Positions 6,030-13,947 of a DNA stretch of 13,975 nucleotides are shown piece by piece. How positions within the stretch are numbered: position 1 is the first letter of the stretch; each line of letters opens with the position of its first letter. Below the pieces are notes generated by a model. It worked only from the letters and a program-made list of their open reading frames with translations, was not told where the DNA came from and did no database searches. Location of the stretch: assembly GCF_900765565.1 (NCBI RefSeq), contig NZ_CAAFRZ010000134.1, forward strand, positions 1-13,975, in the 5' to 3' direction. The position numbers and the translations under genes are program-made. The stretch comes from an uncultured Dialister sp. (lineage in GTDB: Bacteria; Bacillota; Negativicutes; Veillonellales; Dialisteraceae).

Positions 6030-9000
6030 CTGTCTTTCCGCCCTCTTCTCCCGTTCCAGGAATTCCTTTCGGTATTCGCCAATGGTCATATTCCGGAGTT
6101 CGGACTGCCTCTTTTCATTCTGGCTCACGTAGCCCAGGTTAGAAATGAAGGGTTCAATGGTGGGTATCTTGGCCAGCGGTGTCACCACAAGGAGCTGGAG
6201 GCCCATGCGGCGGAAGAGGGACAGGCCAAACCGGGCCGATTCGTCGGAGCTCTTCAGGAAGGCTTCATCGATCACAGTAAATCGGAAAGTTGGGAGCCTG
6301 CCGCCTCCGGCAATGCCAAAGCTGTATACGAAGCTGGCCGCCAGGATAGTGTAGGCCAGTTTTTCTTTCTGGCCGCCGGACTTTCCTGAGGAATCGGTGT
6401 AGTGTTCAAATTCCTCGCCCCGGGATCCATCGGATTTGCGGATCCGCTCGGACACGGCGAAGGTAAACCAGTTCCTGACATCGGTGACCAGGCTTGTCCA
6501 CTTCCGGTCCTCCTCCGCCATGCCCGGGCGGCTGGCAGAAAAACGGTCCAGTATCTTTTCGATTTCCAGGAACTTTTCTTCGTTGTACTGGTCCTCGCTG
6601 CCGGAGAGGCTGCTGTCGGTACACTTCTTCAGCTGCTGCCGGAACTGGCGGATTTCATTATTCAGCGTTTCCACGCATTCGATTTCAATGTAGTGGCCCA
6701 CGTTGTAATCGATATCGTAGAGAGACCGGTTGATTTCTTCAATCTTCTCCCGGATCCTGTCCCTGGCGGAGAAGAGTTTGGACTGGAAAATGGCCATATC
6801 CTGGATCGTGTTTTCCCGAAGCCGTTTCTTGAATTTCGGAAGCAGTTTCGGCAAGTCATCTTCCCGGATCCGCCGGAAAATTTCTTTATATTCATTCCGG
6901 TTCGCCCCGTTCAGCTCGGCGGTGAGGTTCGGGTCCGACTCATTGTGGAGAGTCAGGTACTGGAGGTAGTGGGTCATGCCCGTGGCCATGTCTGCGGATG
7001 CTTTCTCCTTGTCTGCATCATTGGCCGCCCGGTGATCCCGGATCCATTTATTGAAACTATTGTTTTTTTCGGTCATTGTCCCCAGGGTAAACATGCCCTT
7101 TTTACCGATGACCGCCGGCGTGATTCCCTCCAGCAGGGGAAAGGCCTTTGTCTGGATGAGGTCAGAGGCGCCGGCCAGGGTGCTCTCATCGGCTTTCTTT
7201 TTCTCCTCGTGCCGGCGGATTTCGTTGTCAAGGCCACCCTTTTCGCCGCGGATGGTGCTCATGGCTTCCCGGGTGTCTTCCAGGTCCTTATTGAGCTTTT
7301 GGATTTCTTTCTCCAGCCGGGCCAGGATGTTATCGCTCCCCGTGAGGCTTCTGATGAGCTGCTTCTGCCGGTTCACCCTGTCTTCAAAAGAGGTGCGGTC
7401 GATGTCCTTGAAGTTATCGACTTTCAGGAGAGACTCGGCAGCATTGAGTTTTGCAATGTACAGATCTCTCTGTTTCTTGAGATTCCTGATCATCTCCTCC
7501 GCCTTTGCCTTATCCCTGGCAAGCTCATCCAGTTCTTTGGAAATGAGGACGATCTTTTCTTTATTGGAGAAACCCAGCACGTAGTGCCGGCGGTCATCAA
7601 TGCGGTATCGGTCATCCTTCTTGTGCCATTTTCCCTGGGCCTTGATCTGTCCTTCCGGAGACAGGGCAAAAGAGGCTTTCCTGAATTCCGCCGCCGTTTC
7701 GGCGCAAATGTGGTCAAACCGGTGGTACAGTTCCGAAACCAGCCAGGAGGCATAGGGGGAGTCTTTCTTGATATTCAGTTTTCGAGCCGCCGATTTTTCC
7801 GGCAGGTCTCCCATGGATACGGGGCGGGTATATTCGTCTACCCGGTAATAAACGATGCGCTGGTGGAGGAAATGGTTTTCCATCCAGCCGATCACCTTTT
7901 CATAAAGGGATTCCGGCACCAGTAGGGATACACCAAATTCGGAGAGCAGCCGTTCCAGGGCCCCCTCCCATTTCTGCTCAGAAGGCTTTACTTCCATGAT
8001 TTCGCCGGCAAAGGGCATATCCTTTTCCGGCACCATGAGGTCCCTTGCCATCTGCTTCCTCACCGCCACGAAACGTTCAGGAATATTGGAATCCCGCTTC
8101 TTCAAAGATTCCAGTTCCTGCCGGTCCTGGGCGATTTTGGCCACAATATCCCGCTCCCTGCTGTCGGCCTCCGACTTTTCTCCGTCCAGCCGGTCGTATT
8201 CTTTATGGAAGTCAGCGGCCAGTCCGGAAATCTGCTGCCGCCCTTTGATGAATTCATCCAAAGTAGAAGGAAGGGTAAGGCCGATGGACTCCGCCTGGAG
8301 CTGATAGGCCTCTGCATTTTTGCTGACAAGCCGGAGGTCCTTCTCATAGGCTGCCAGGTCCTTCTTCGCCCCATCCAGCCGAGCGCCGCCGTTTTCCCAC
8401 ATTTCCTTCTTTTTATTATCGATTTCTTCAGACAGATGGCCCGCCTCTTCTCCCAGGGCCCTGAGGCGGCTGTCCAGGTCCCCCATCCGGCGATGACACT
8501 TTTCCAGTTCCTCCGTGAGGATTTTGATTTCTTCCCTGGAGAGGTAGGCCCCAAGGCCTTCGGCCATGAGGGTAAGCTCCGACTCCTTCGTCAGGCAGGT
8601 ATCATAGTCATCGGATGCCTTCACCAGGGGCTCCAGGATTTCCATTTTCTCCCGGTCCCGGATAATAGCGTCATGAATGCTTTTGAGGTCATGGAAACGG
8701 GAAAGAAGGTGCTGGATATTTTCCTCCATGGTCCCCATGTCCACTTCTCCCAGCATGTTGCGCCGTACAAAATCAGTGATGCCGTTCACCTTTTTCATGG
8801 ACACGGTCTGCTGGAAGAGGTCCAGTGCGTTGTCCTGGGTAATGCCGAAGAGGGATTTGAATTTTCCCGCGTATTCCCCATAGTCATTGTAAAGATGGGC
8901 GTAGGGTATCCGCTTCAGCTTCTTTTTCAGGTCCGTTATATTGGTGCCGAAATTCCCGAAGTCCCTACGGATAGACATATCCCCTTCCCCTACCACAAAA

Positions 9001-9443
9001 AACCGGGTGGGCCGGTCGCTGCCGGGAGTGAAGTAGAAAACCTGGGCCAGGGATACGGCGCTTTCGCTGATGGCGTCATAGAAAACGCCCAAGATCACGG
9101 AGTACTGGTTTTTGTCACGGAGGGCCACCGGTTCCTCTTCCCCGTCGGCGTTGCTCCTCTTGGCATAGTAGCCCCGGACATAGGAATTGAGCGTCCGTTC
9201 CCGGCTGCCGGAATCAGCAGCCTTATTGTAATTGATCTTCTGCTGGGAAATGAGGAGTGTCAGTATAGCATCCACCAGGGTGGATTTCCCGGAACCGATT
9301 TCCCCGGTGAGAAGGGAGGTCTCACTGCCCACTTCAAAGGGCCAAACGGCGCCGTCAAAGGTACCCCAGTTGTAAACCTCCAGCCGCTTCATGCGGTATC
9401 CCTGGGGTGCATTCATGGTATCGGTTCCATCAAAGAGTCCCAT
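6015..9443 (-). CDS. jetC: Wadjet SMC-like ATPase JetC
   Basis: JetC is the SMC/MukB-like motor of Wadjet. It dimerises and extrudes DNA loops with JetA and JetB. The 1142-residue protein has a split ATPase head. Walker A GEIGSGKST is at 47-55. The signature KSGGQKEKLAYT is at about 1021-1032, with Walker B FTVIDEAF at about 1055-1062 followed by the D-loop LKSSDES. LLVVTPLAKI follows as the H-loop region. Between the head halves are charged coiled coils (about 300-450 and about 650-760) around a hinge-like domain from about 470 to 640. The ATG at 9441-9443 has AGGAGG six bases upstream and overlaps the end of jetB by 14 bp, which implies translational coupling. The last four codons and stop come from an intergenic repeat unit, so the extreme C-terminus may vary between strains. 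Family and context make the call firm. Confidence 0.95.
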   Translation of the reverse strand: MGLFDGTDTMNAPQGYRMKRLEVYNWGTFDGAVWPFEVGSETSLLTGEIGSGKSTLVDAILTLLISQQKINYNKAADSGSRERTLNSYVRGYYAKRSNADGEEEPVALRDKNQYSVILGVFYDAISESAVSLAQVFYFTPGSDRPTRFFVVGEGDMSIRRDFGNFGTNITDLKKKLKRIPYAHLYNDYGEYAGKFKSLFGITQDNALDLFQQTVSMKKVNGITDFVRRNMLGEVDMGTMEENIQHLLSRFHDLKSIHDAIIRDREKMEILEPLVKASDDYDTCLTKESELTLMAEGLGAYLSREEIKILTEELEKCHRRMGDLDSRLRALGEEAGHLSEEIDNKKKEMWENGGARLDGAKKDLAAYEKDLRLVSKNAEAYQLQAESIGLTLPSTLDEFIKGRQQISGLAADFHKEYDRLDGEKSEADSRERDIVAKIAQDRQELESLKKRDSNIPERFVAVRKQMARDLMVPEKDMPFAGEIMEVKPSEQKWEGALERLLSEFGVSLLVPESLYEKVIGWMENHFLHQRIVYYRVDEYTRPVSMGDLPEKSAARKLNIKKDSPYASWLVSELYHRFDHICAETAAEFRKASFALSPEGQIKAQGKWHKKDDRYRIDDRRHYVLGFSNKEKIVLISKELDELARDKAKAEEMIRNLKKQRDLYIAKLNAAESLLKVDNFKDIDRTSFEDRVNRQKQLIRSLTGSDNILARLEKEIQKLNKDLEDTREAMSTIRGEKGGLDNEIRRHEEKKKADESTLAGASDLIQTKAFPLLEGITPAVIGKKGMFTLGTMTEKNNSFNKWIRDHRAANDADKEKASADMATGMTHYLQYLTLHNESDPNLTAELNGANRNEYKEIFRRIREDDLPKLLPKFKKRLRENTIQDMAIFQSKLFSARDRIREKIEEINRSLYDIDYNVGHYIEIECVETLNNEIRQFRQQLKKCTDSSLSGSEDQYNEEKFLEIEKILDRFSASRPGMAEEDRKWTSLVTDVRNWFTFAVSERIRKSDGSRGEEFEHYTDSSGKSGGQKEKLAYTILAASFVYSFGIAGGGRLPTFRFTVIDEAFLKSSDESARFGLSLFRRMGLQLLVVTPLAKIPTIEPFISNLGYVSQNEKRQSELRNMTIGEYRKEFLEREKRAERQVAEG

Positions 9444-10044
9444 GGTCTTCCTCCTCTTCCTTATCTTCCGTTTCTTTCACGGCTAACCCGTTTTCTTTCA
9501 TGTACCTGTCCAGTTCCCTGTTGAATTCGGAAAGCCATTCCGCATCCACAAAACGGCGCAGCAGGGGCTCCACCTCGTATTCGTAGGCATTGTCCTTTAC
9601 CGGCGTCAGAAGCTTCATGTCCACGGCCTTGGAAATGCAACGGTCAATGGAATTGGCAAATTTCACTTCATCCGACACATCAGGGAAATAGGGTTTCATG
9701 CGACGCACCATTTCCTCTTCTTCCACCACCAGGGAGCCCTCCCCGCTGGCGCTGTCGTACTCATTGATCTCATTCCTGAGGAGCGCCAGGAAAAGGCTCA
9801 TGCGGAAGGTCAATGGCTGCTTCTTCACCAGGTGCGGCAGTACCTCGTCCTCCCGCTGCTTCAGGTAGGCATAGCCCCCTTCTTCATCGATGGTGAGGGA
9901 CAGGCCGATTTTCTCCATGTATTCATCGATTCGGAACTGCTGGCTCATGATGGTATTCCAGATTTCCGGATTTCCTTCTTTTCTCACCACCCCCTGAAGG
10001 AGGCGGATAAGTGTAGTGGAAAATATGATGTCTCCCTTATCCAT
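9430..10044 (-). CDS. jetB: Wadjet KITE-like subunit JetB (DUF4194)
   Basis: JetB is the MukE/KITE-like winged-helix subunit that binds JetA and bridges it to the JetC heads. The protein is 204 residues from the preferred start. It shows the DUF4194 pattern: an N-terminal helical LIRLLQG, then YMEKIGLSLTIDEEGGYAYLKQ, LTFRMSLFLALLRNEINEYD, and a winged-helix-like C-terminal part with IDRCISKAVDMKLLTPV and YEVEPLLRRFVDAEWL. The tail is acidic (ETEDKEEEEDH). I chose the ATG at 10042-10044, seven bases after an AAAGGA site, over the TTG six codons upstream. This leaves an 8-bp overlap with jetA and a 14-bp overlap with jetC, so the three genes are read as one unit. Confidence 0.93.
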   Translation of the reverse strand: MDKGDIIFSTTLIRLLQGVVRKEGNPEIWNTIMSQQFRIDEYMEKIGLSLTIDEEGGYAYLKQREDEVLPHLVKKQPLTFRMSLFLALLRNEINEYDSASGEGSLVVEEEEMVRRMKPYFPDVSDEVKFANSIDRCISKAVDMKLLTPVKDNAYEYEVEPLLRRFVDAEWLSEFNRELDRYMKENGLAVKETEDKEEEEDHGTL

Positions 10045-11515
10045 GGTTCTTTCCTTTCTCAAATACGATCCGATCCATTTCTACGTACCGCTCCCTTCCA
10101 TCGATACTTTTGAAGGGAATCCTGTCCTTTTCCGGAAGGAAGGTATGGTGTTCGCTCTTCGCAATTTCCATGTATGCCAGAAGCTCGAAAAGTCCCTTTT
10201 CTAACGGATAGGCATCCAGTACATCCTTCAGGGTCACCCGGTCCCAGGTCTCCAGCATGTCTTCGATATGCTCCTTCAGCACTTTCTTGTCCACGTAGAC
10301 CTGGTTGAAAATGGCATCGAGACTTCCATGGTGCTCACCGATTTCCAGAGCATGGGCATCGAGCTCCATTTTCGCCGGCGGCATGCGGAGAGTCCGCTCC
10401 ATGGGCAGGCTGATGGTGGGTGCCCCATCGGAGAGGGTCATGAAATCCTTTTCCTTCGGCTCCCTGCCTTTCATGGCCATCGCCTTTTTCTCGATTTCCT
10501 TGATCTGGAAATAGATATTTTTCTTTTCCTGCAGGTTGTTTTCATTGACATACCAGCTGATCTGTTCCGAAAGCTTCGCAATGGTCTGCTGCACGTCCTC
10601 CGCTCCGTCCACCCAGGCCTGCTTGATATGGAGGGCATCGTAGCGGTTTGTCTCCTGGGACAGGGCTTTCAGCGTGAGGATCTTTCGCATGGTCTCATCA
10701 AAGTCCCGCTGCTGGGAAAAGGCCATGAGGTAATCGAAGAAGGCGGTGAAGCTCTTTCCCTGCTCTGATTCCTCGATGACCTCCCGGTCCGCGATAAACT
10801 GCTCCAGCAGTGCCCCTTTCCCATGTTCCCATTCGTTCACTTCATCCCGAAATTCTGTATAAATCTGGTGAAATTTATCCTTTACTTCCCGGAAATCGGA
10901 AAGAATGCCGCCGGCAATGTCCATGGCTTCCATGAATCGTTCCTTAATCTGCACGTCATCTAAGACGTCCACCTTGCCACCGGCTTTCAGGTCCTGGATT
11001 TTACGGTTGATTTCCTTCTTCTGGGCTGTAAGGTACTTCAGCCGTTCTTCCTTGTCCGGGTTTGCCTGGTGCTCGATTTCGTGGAGCAGGTGGAAGAACG
11101 TGTGGAGCCTGGACTCGGTGCCGATGAAGGAACGGCTCTTCAGGCTTTCCAGCCATTCCACCGCCTTCTGTCCCGCCGTGGTGAGGTCATAGAATGTCTG
11201 GTGGTCCCGATAAAACCGGCGAAGCCACCGATGGTCCTCGTCCGACCATTTCCGAAGGTAGAACCGTGCTTCTTCCCGGAGCTCCTCTTCATCTGGAATA
11301 TCTTCTCCCGCCAGAGAATGCTTTTCAGACAGGGCAGACCGCATATCCAGGACCAGCCGGGCTTCGCTTAGATTTCTTACGTTATTTTCCAGAAATTCAT
11401 GATAAAAAAAGGAACAGCAGAACGCCGCATCATCAGACGCAAGAAGCTTCCACGATGGGCTGCTGTTCCGTAAGAGGGCCAGTGAATCCAGATCCATAAA
11501 CCCGTCTTTCGCCAT
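10037..11515 (-). CDS. jetA: Wadjet kleisin-like subunit JetA (DUF3375)
   Basis: JetA is the MukF/kleisin-like subunit that closes the JetC ring. The 492-residue protein begins with a helical domain (LALLRNSSPSWKLL, FYLRKW). It then shows the most telling segment for DUF3375, LTTAGQKAVEWLESLKSRSFIGTESRL at 111-137. A coiled-coil stretch follows at about 150-180 (KEERLKYLTAQKKEINRKIQ), then long helices, and a C-terminal domain ending in LPEKDRIPFKSIDGRERYVEMDRIVFE. DUF3375-type JetA points to Wadjet type I in the Doron et al. scheme as I remember it. The ATG at 11513-11515 follows AAGGAGG nine bases upstream. The upstream membrane-protein gene ends only 44 bp away, with no good promoter between. 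Confidence 0.92.
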   Translation of the reverse strand: MAKDGFMDLDSLALLRNSSPSWKLLASDDAAFCCSFFYHEFLENNVRNLSEARLVLDMRSALSEKHSLAGEDIPDEEELREEARFYLRKWSDEDHRWLRRFYRDHQTFYDLTTAGQKAVEWLESLKSRSFIGTESRLHTFFHLLHEIEHQANPDKEERLKYLTAQKKEINRKIQDLKAGGKVDVLDDVQIKERFMEAMDIAGGILSDFREVKDKFHQIYTEFRDEVNEWEHGKGALLEQFIADREVIEESEQGKSFTAFFDYLMAFSQQRDFDETMRKILTLKALSQETNRYDALHIKQAWVDGAEDVQQTIAKLSEQISWYVNENNLQEKKNIYFQIKEIEKKAMAMKGREPKEKDFMTLSDGAPTISLPMERTLRMPPAKMELDAHALEIGEHHGSLDAIFNQVYVDKKVLKEHIEDMLETWDRVTLKDVLDAYPLEKGLFELLAYMEIAKSEHHTFLPEKDRIPFKSIDGRERYVEMDRIVFEKGKNHG

Positions 11516-11559
11516 GGGTTCCTTCCTCCTTGTTCTTTCAATTTACCACCGGAAATGAT

Positions 11560-11952
11560 TTATATAAGGTAAAGAAATGCAATCCACATGAGCACCGTCA
11601 CCGCCGCCCCCAAAAGGATTGCCTTCTGCCACTCTGTCTTCTTTCTGTCCCCCATCTCTTCCTCTGAAAGGACGGGAGCAGCATTTTTCTTTCCTGATTT
11701 TGCAGGGACCAGAACAAGTGCAAGAAGGGCTGCGATTTCTCCGTACACCATCTTTTGGAGGAGGTCCTCCGGCACAGGGTTCATGATGGTCAGAAGAAGG
11801 CAGGGCAAGAAAATCACCGCAAGGCATAAAAGTCGAAGAATCCTGTACCAGAGGGGATAGGAAACAGAGCCTGCCCCTTTCCCCGATGCCTTCCAGCCCC
11901 ACAGGGTCATGAGAAGGCCAAGGGCCAGGAAAAGAAAATTGAATTCATCCAT
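11560..11952 (-). CDS. Small four-helix membrane protein, unknown function
   Basis: I do not recognise the family. The 130-residue product has four hydrophobic segments: residues about 5-18 (FLFLALGLLMTLWGW), about 32-54 (RILRLLCLAVIFLPCLLL), about 65-82 (GEIAALLALVLVPA) and a C-terminal one (AILLGAAVTVLMWIAFLYLI). A charged loop (KSGKKNAAPVLSEEEMGDRKKTEWQK) lies between the third and fourth. I take the ATG at 11950-11952 because GGGGAG sits about six bases upstream. A longer reading from 11991 would start inside the stem of the tRNA-Arg terminator and lacks a ribosome binding site. It ends 44 bp before jetA in the same direction, so it may be cotranscribed with the Wadjet genes. A link to Wadjet is only positional. 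Confidence 0.72.
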   Translation of the reverse strand: MDEFNFLFLALGLLMTLWGWKASGKGAGSVSYPLWYRILRLLCLAVIFLPCLLLTIMNPVPEDLLQKMVYGEIAALLALVLVPAKSGKKNAAPVLSEEEMGDRKKTEWQKAILLGAAVTVLMWIAFLYLI

Positions 11953-11977
11953 AAGGGCTCCCCAAAAGGTGCTGTGT

Positions 11978-12011
11978 AAAAAAAGCCTCATGCCGGATTA
12001 AGGCATGAGGC
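11978..12011 (-). terminator. Terminator of tRNA-Arg
   Basis: The minus strand shows a perfect 10-bp stem GCCTCATGCC/GGCATGAGGC with a 7-nt loop (11985-12011), followed by TTTTTTT. It lies 9 bp past the tRNA-Arg CCA and reaches to within 26 bp of the start codon of the next gene. Confidence 0.93.
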
Positions 12012-12020
12012 AATAACTTC

Positions 12021-12096
12021 TGGTGCGTCTAGAGGGATTCGAACTCTCGACACCTGGTTCCGGAGACCAGTGCTCTATCCACTGAGCTATAGACGC
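12021..12096 (-). tRNA. tRNA-Arg (CCG)
   Basis: This 76-nt tRNA has a perfect acceptor stem GCGTCTA/TAGACGC, A73 and an encoded CCA. The anticodon stem CTGGT/ACCAG closes the loop CTCCGGA, giving CCG, a decoder of the CGG codon. Its 3' end faces the Wadjet locus. Confidence 0.97.
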
Positions 12097-12108
12097 CTAA
12101 CAGAAGGT

Positions 12109-12137
12109 ATTATAGCATATAACGTCCGGAATGGGAA
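12109..12137 (-). promoter_or_regulatory. Promoter of tRNA-Arg
   Basis: Minus-strand TTCCCA (12132-12137, four of six consensus bases), a 17-bp spacer and a perfect TATAAT (12109-12114). The -10 ends 12 bp before the tRNA. Confidence 0.7.
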
Positions 12138-12164
12138 GAGGGTATTTTGCAGTACGACGAATAA

Positions 12165-12248
12165 GCGGCGTGCGCAGGTGTAGAGCTTCCAGCTGCCAAC
12201 CCCGTACGTTCACACGGCACCCATCTGCATACCATCGCTGCCGGCAGA
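12165..12248. repeat. Degenerate repeat remnant downstream of alr
   Basis: AGCTTCCAGCTGCCA at 12184-12198, followed by CCCCGTACGTTCACACGGC at 12200-12218, loosely follows the right end of the 1-270 element (CTAGAAGC, then CCCATACGAACACACGACGC). The match is weak. No clear alr terminator is visible here. Confidence 0.35.
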
Positions 12249-13349
12249 TTACTTTTCTACAAATACCCTGGGGATTCTCTTCAGGTCGCAGGTGATTTCG
12301 TGGGGAATGGTGCCGGCGGACTTGGCCACTTCGTCCAGGGTGATTTCTCCTTCTCCCTGTTTGCCCATGAGGATCACTTCATCCCCCGGTTTCACGGTGT
12401 CGTCTACGGCCACCATGAACTGGTCCATGCAGATGCGGCCGACGATGGGGCAGCGTTTGCCGCCGATGAGGACGGCGCCCTTATTGGAGAGGCACCGGGG
12501 GTAGCCGTCGGCGTAGCCGATGGGGACGGTGGCGGTCTTCATATCCTTATCTGCCACGAACGTGCCGCCGTAACCGATGGCTTCGCCCTTGTGGAGGGTC
12601 TGCACATGGGTGACGTGGCTCACGATGCGCATGACATACTGGAGGTCCAGCCTGTTTTCCATTTCATCGGAAGGCTGGGGTCCGTAGATGATGATGCCCG
12701 GGCGGGCCAGGTTGTGCCAGCTTCTGGGGATGTCGATGACGCCGGCGCTGTTAGCGGAGGAAATGACGAATTTATCGTCCACCGGCATTTTGGCGATGGC
12801 TTCGTCGAAGCGGTCCAGCTGCTTCAGGGCTGCGGACTTATCCTTGCAGTCGGCAGTGGCCATATGGGTCCAGGTGCCGTGGAGGTGCAGGTGGGGATAG
12901 TGAGACAGCTTTTCCAGGAACGCCGGTACATCTTCGGGATGGGTGCCGATGCGGTTCATGCCGGTGTCAATAGGCATCATGACTTCTACCGTCTTTCCGG
13001 CGCCTCTGGCAATGTCTTCGAAGGCTTCCAGGTCCACCGTGTCATCCACCGGCAGGGTGAGGTCGTATTTCACGCCCATGAGCATGTCTTCTGGAAGCGG
13101 AAGGCCAAGGACGTACATGGGGCAGGTAAAGCCGGCTCTACGGAGTTCGGCCCCCTCTTCCACCCGGGCTACGGCGGCGGCGGTATATCCCTCTTCCATG
13201 GCGATGCGGAGCGTTTCCACAGCGCCGTGGCCATAGGCATTGGCCTTCACTACGGCCAGGACATTCACTTCCTTCGGCAGGTGCTGGCGGATGACTCTCA
13301 GATTGTGACGAAGTGCATTCAGATTGATTTCCATGTAAGAAACTGGCAT
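12249..13349 (-). CDS. alr: Alanine racemase
   Basis: Alr is a PLP enzyme that interconverts L- and D-alanine, supplying D-alanine for peptidoglycan in the cytoplasm. The 366-residue product has the fold-type III signature near the N-terminus, AVVKANAYGHG at 32-42, with the PLP lysine at K35. It also has MPIDTGMNRIG at 125-135 (the R133 region), SSANSAG at 197-203, ARPGIIIYG at 215-223 and the second catalytic residue Y260 in AIGYGGTF. IGYADGYPR and VGRICMDQ (303-310) follow. The length is normal and no key residue is missing. I chose the ATG at 13347-13349, preceded by GGAGGGAG, over a GTG ten codons upstream that lies within the leader hairpin tail. It appears monocistronic, with a terminator-like hairpin in its leader. 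Confidence 0.96.
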   Translation of the reverse strand: MPVSYMEINLNALRHNLRVIRQHLPKEVNVLAVVKANAYGHGAVETLRIAMEEGYTAAAVARVEEGAELRRAGFTCPMYVLGLPLPEDMLMGVKYDLTLPVDDTVDLEAFEDIARGAGKTVEVMMPIDTGMNRIGTHPEDVPAFLEKLSHYPHLHLHGTWTHMATADCKDKSAALKQLDRFDEAIAKMPVDDKFVISSANSAGVIDIPRSWHNLARPGIIIYGPQPSDEMENRLDLQYVMRIVSHVTHVQTLHKGEAIGYGGTFVADKDMKTATVPIGYADGYPRCLSNKGAVLIGGKRCPIVGRICMDQFMVAVDDTVKPGDEVILMGKQGEGEITLDEVAKSAGTIPHEITCDLKRIPRVFVEK

Positions 13350-13368
13350 AACAAATTCTCCCTCCAAT

Positions 13369-13430
13369 AAAAAAGGCACTCCGGCAGAGGGGCACGGGAT
13401 TTCCCGTCCCCGAAGCCGCAGTGCTTCCTT
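13369..13430. terminator. Long terminator-like hairpin in the alr leader
   Basis: The hairpin is built of stacked stems. GCACT pairs with AGTGC (13376-13380/13420-13424), CGGC with GCCG (13382-13385/13415-13418), GGGG with CCCC, and ACGGGA with TCCCGT around a 2-nt loop. The minus strand continues into TTTTTT at 13374-13369, a few bases before the alr ribosome binding site. The plus strand continues into TTCCTTTTT. It can therefore act as a terminator in both directions. For alr this suggests either attenuation or a boundary with a promoter I cannot see. Confidence 0.65.
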
Positions 13431-13496
13431 TTTCTTGTGAAATTGTGGATACTCTTATGATAATCCAACAGGAGGAAAAAGGAAAGGGGGAATGTG

Positions 13497-13600
13497 AAGT
13501 AAGTAGCTAGTAGCTAGTGGCTGGTGGCCAGGTGGCCTGGCCCTGCGGGCTAATGAGATTGAGACCGAGATCGAGATCGAGGGGATCTGGCCCTGCGGGC
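13497..13600. repeat. Simple and direct repeats in the alr upstream spacer
   Basis: Positions 13504-13525 repeat the AGCTAGTRG unit seen at 1988-2042. A 14-bp direct repeat, CTGGCCCTGCGGGC, occurs at 13537-13550 and 13587-13600. Between them are four GAGAYY hexamers plus a partial one (13555-13583). No coding signal is visible. Confidence 0.65.
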
Positions 13601-13632
13601 CCAGCCCTTCAGTTCCCTTCAGCTAACCCCAT

Positions 13633-13771
13633 GGCCAGCCACAAAAGGAAGGCGCTTTAATGGGCAGGCTAAGCGCCAACTTGGGCTGGCCTCGCAGGTC
13701 CTATGCAGGACCTGTGCCCACGTGTGCAGCTCTCTTCGGGGAAGAGAGCCTGCTGCAGTATCATTTACACG
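13633..13771. repeat. Structured element, copy B
   Basis: This has the same plan as copy A at 5833-5986. P1 is GGCCAGCC/GGCTGGCC (13633-13640 with 13684-13691). P2 is GGCGCT/AGCGCC (13651-13656 with 13672-13677) with a 15-nt loop. The 10-nt P1-P2 joiner ends in AAAGGAA and AACTT follows P2. CAGGTCC/GGACCTG forms a hairpin at 13695-13714, including GGTCCTATG. A long hairpin GCTCTCTTC/GAAGAGAGC follows at 13729-13749, with ACGTGT/ACACGT possibly closing around it. No protein-coding signal is convincing here. Confidence 0.7.
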
Positions 13772-13826
13772 TTACAGGTGCAGAGTCGTTAGGGATCCCA
13801 TCGGCGGCGGAGCCGCTGTTAACAGT

Positions 13827-13864
13827 CCCCCTTTTTCAAAGGGGGATGTCTGCGCCAGCAGACA
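13827..13864. repeat. Two tandem perfect hairpins
   Basis: CCCCCTTT/AAAGGGGG forms an 8-bp stem with a 3-nt loop (13827-13845). It is followed directly by TGTCTGC/GCAGACA, a 7-bp stem with a 4-nt loop (13847-13864). Neither is followed by a T run, so they do not look like simple terminators. Confidence 0.6.
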
Positions 13865-13947
13865 GAGGGATTCTGGTGGGTTCTTCTCACATAGGAGTTT
13901 AAATGCCCATTGTGCAGTAAACCCATCACCATCTCTCAGCCCCGTGG

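Noticed and set aside
6402..9524. Long plus-strand open frames opposite jetC
   Set aside because: They mirror the codon pattern of jetC, show no known domain and lack start signals.
13861..13874. AGAGGGATTC matches part of the tRNA-Arg 3' end, a possible attachment site
   Set aside because: Only ten bases match, it lies on the alr side and not across the Wadjet block, and no integrase is present.
13660..13902. 80-codon plus-strand frame in the alr upstream spacer
   Set aside because: It runs through the structured repeat and two hairpins and has no ribosome binding site or recognisable composition.
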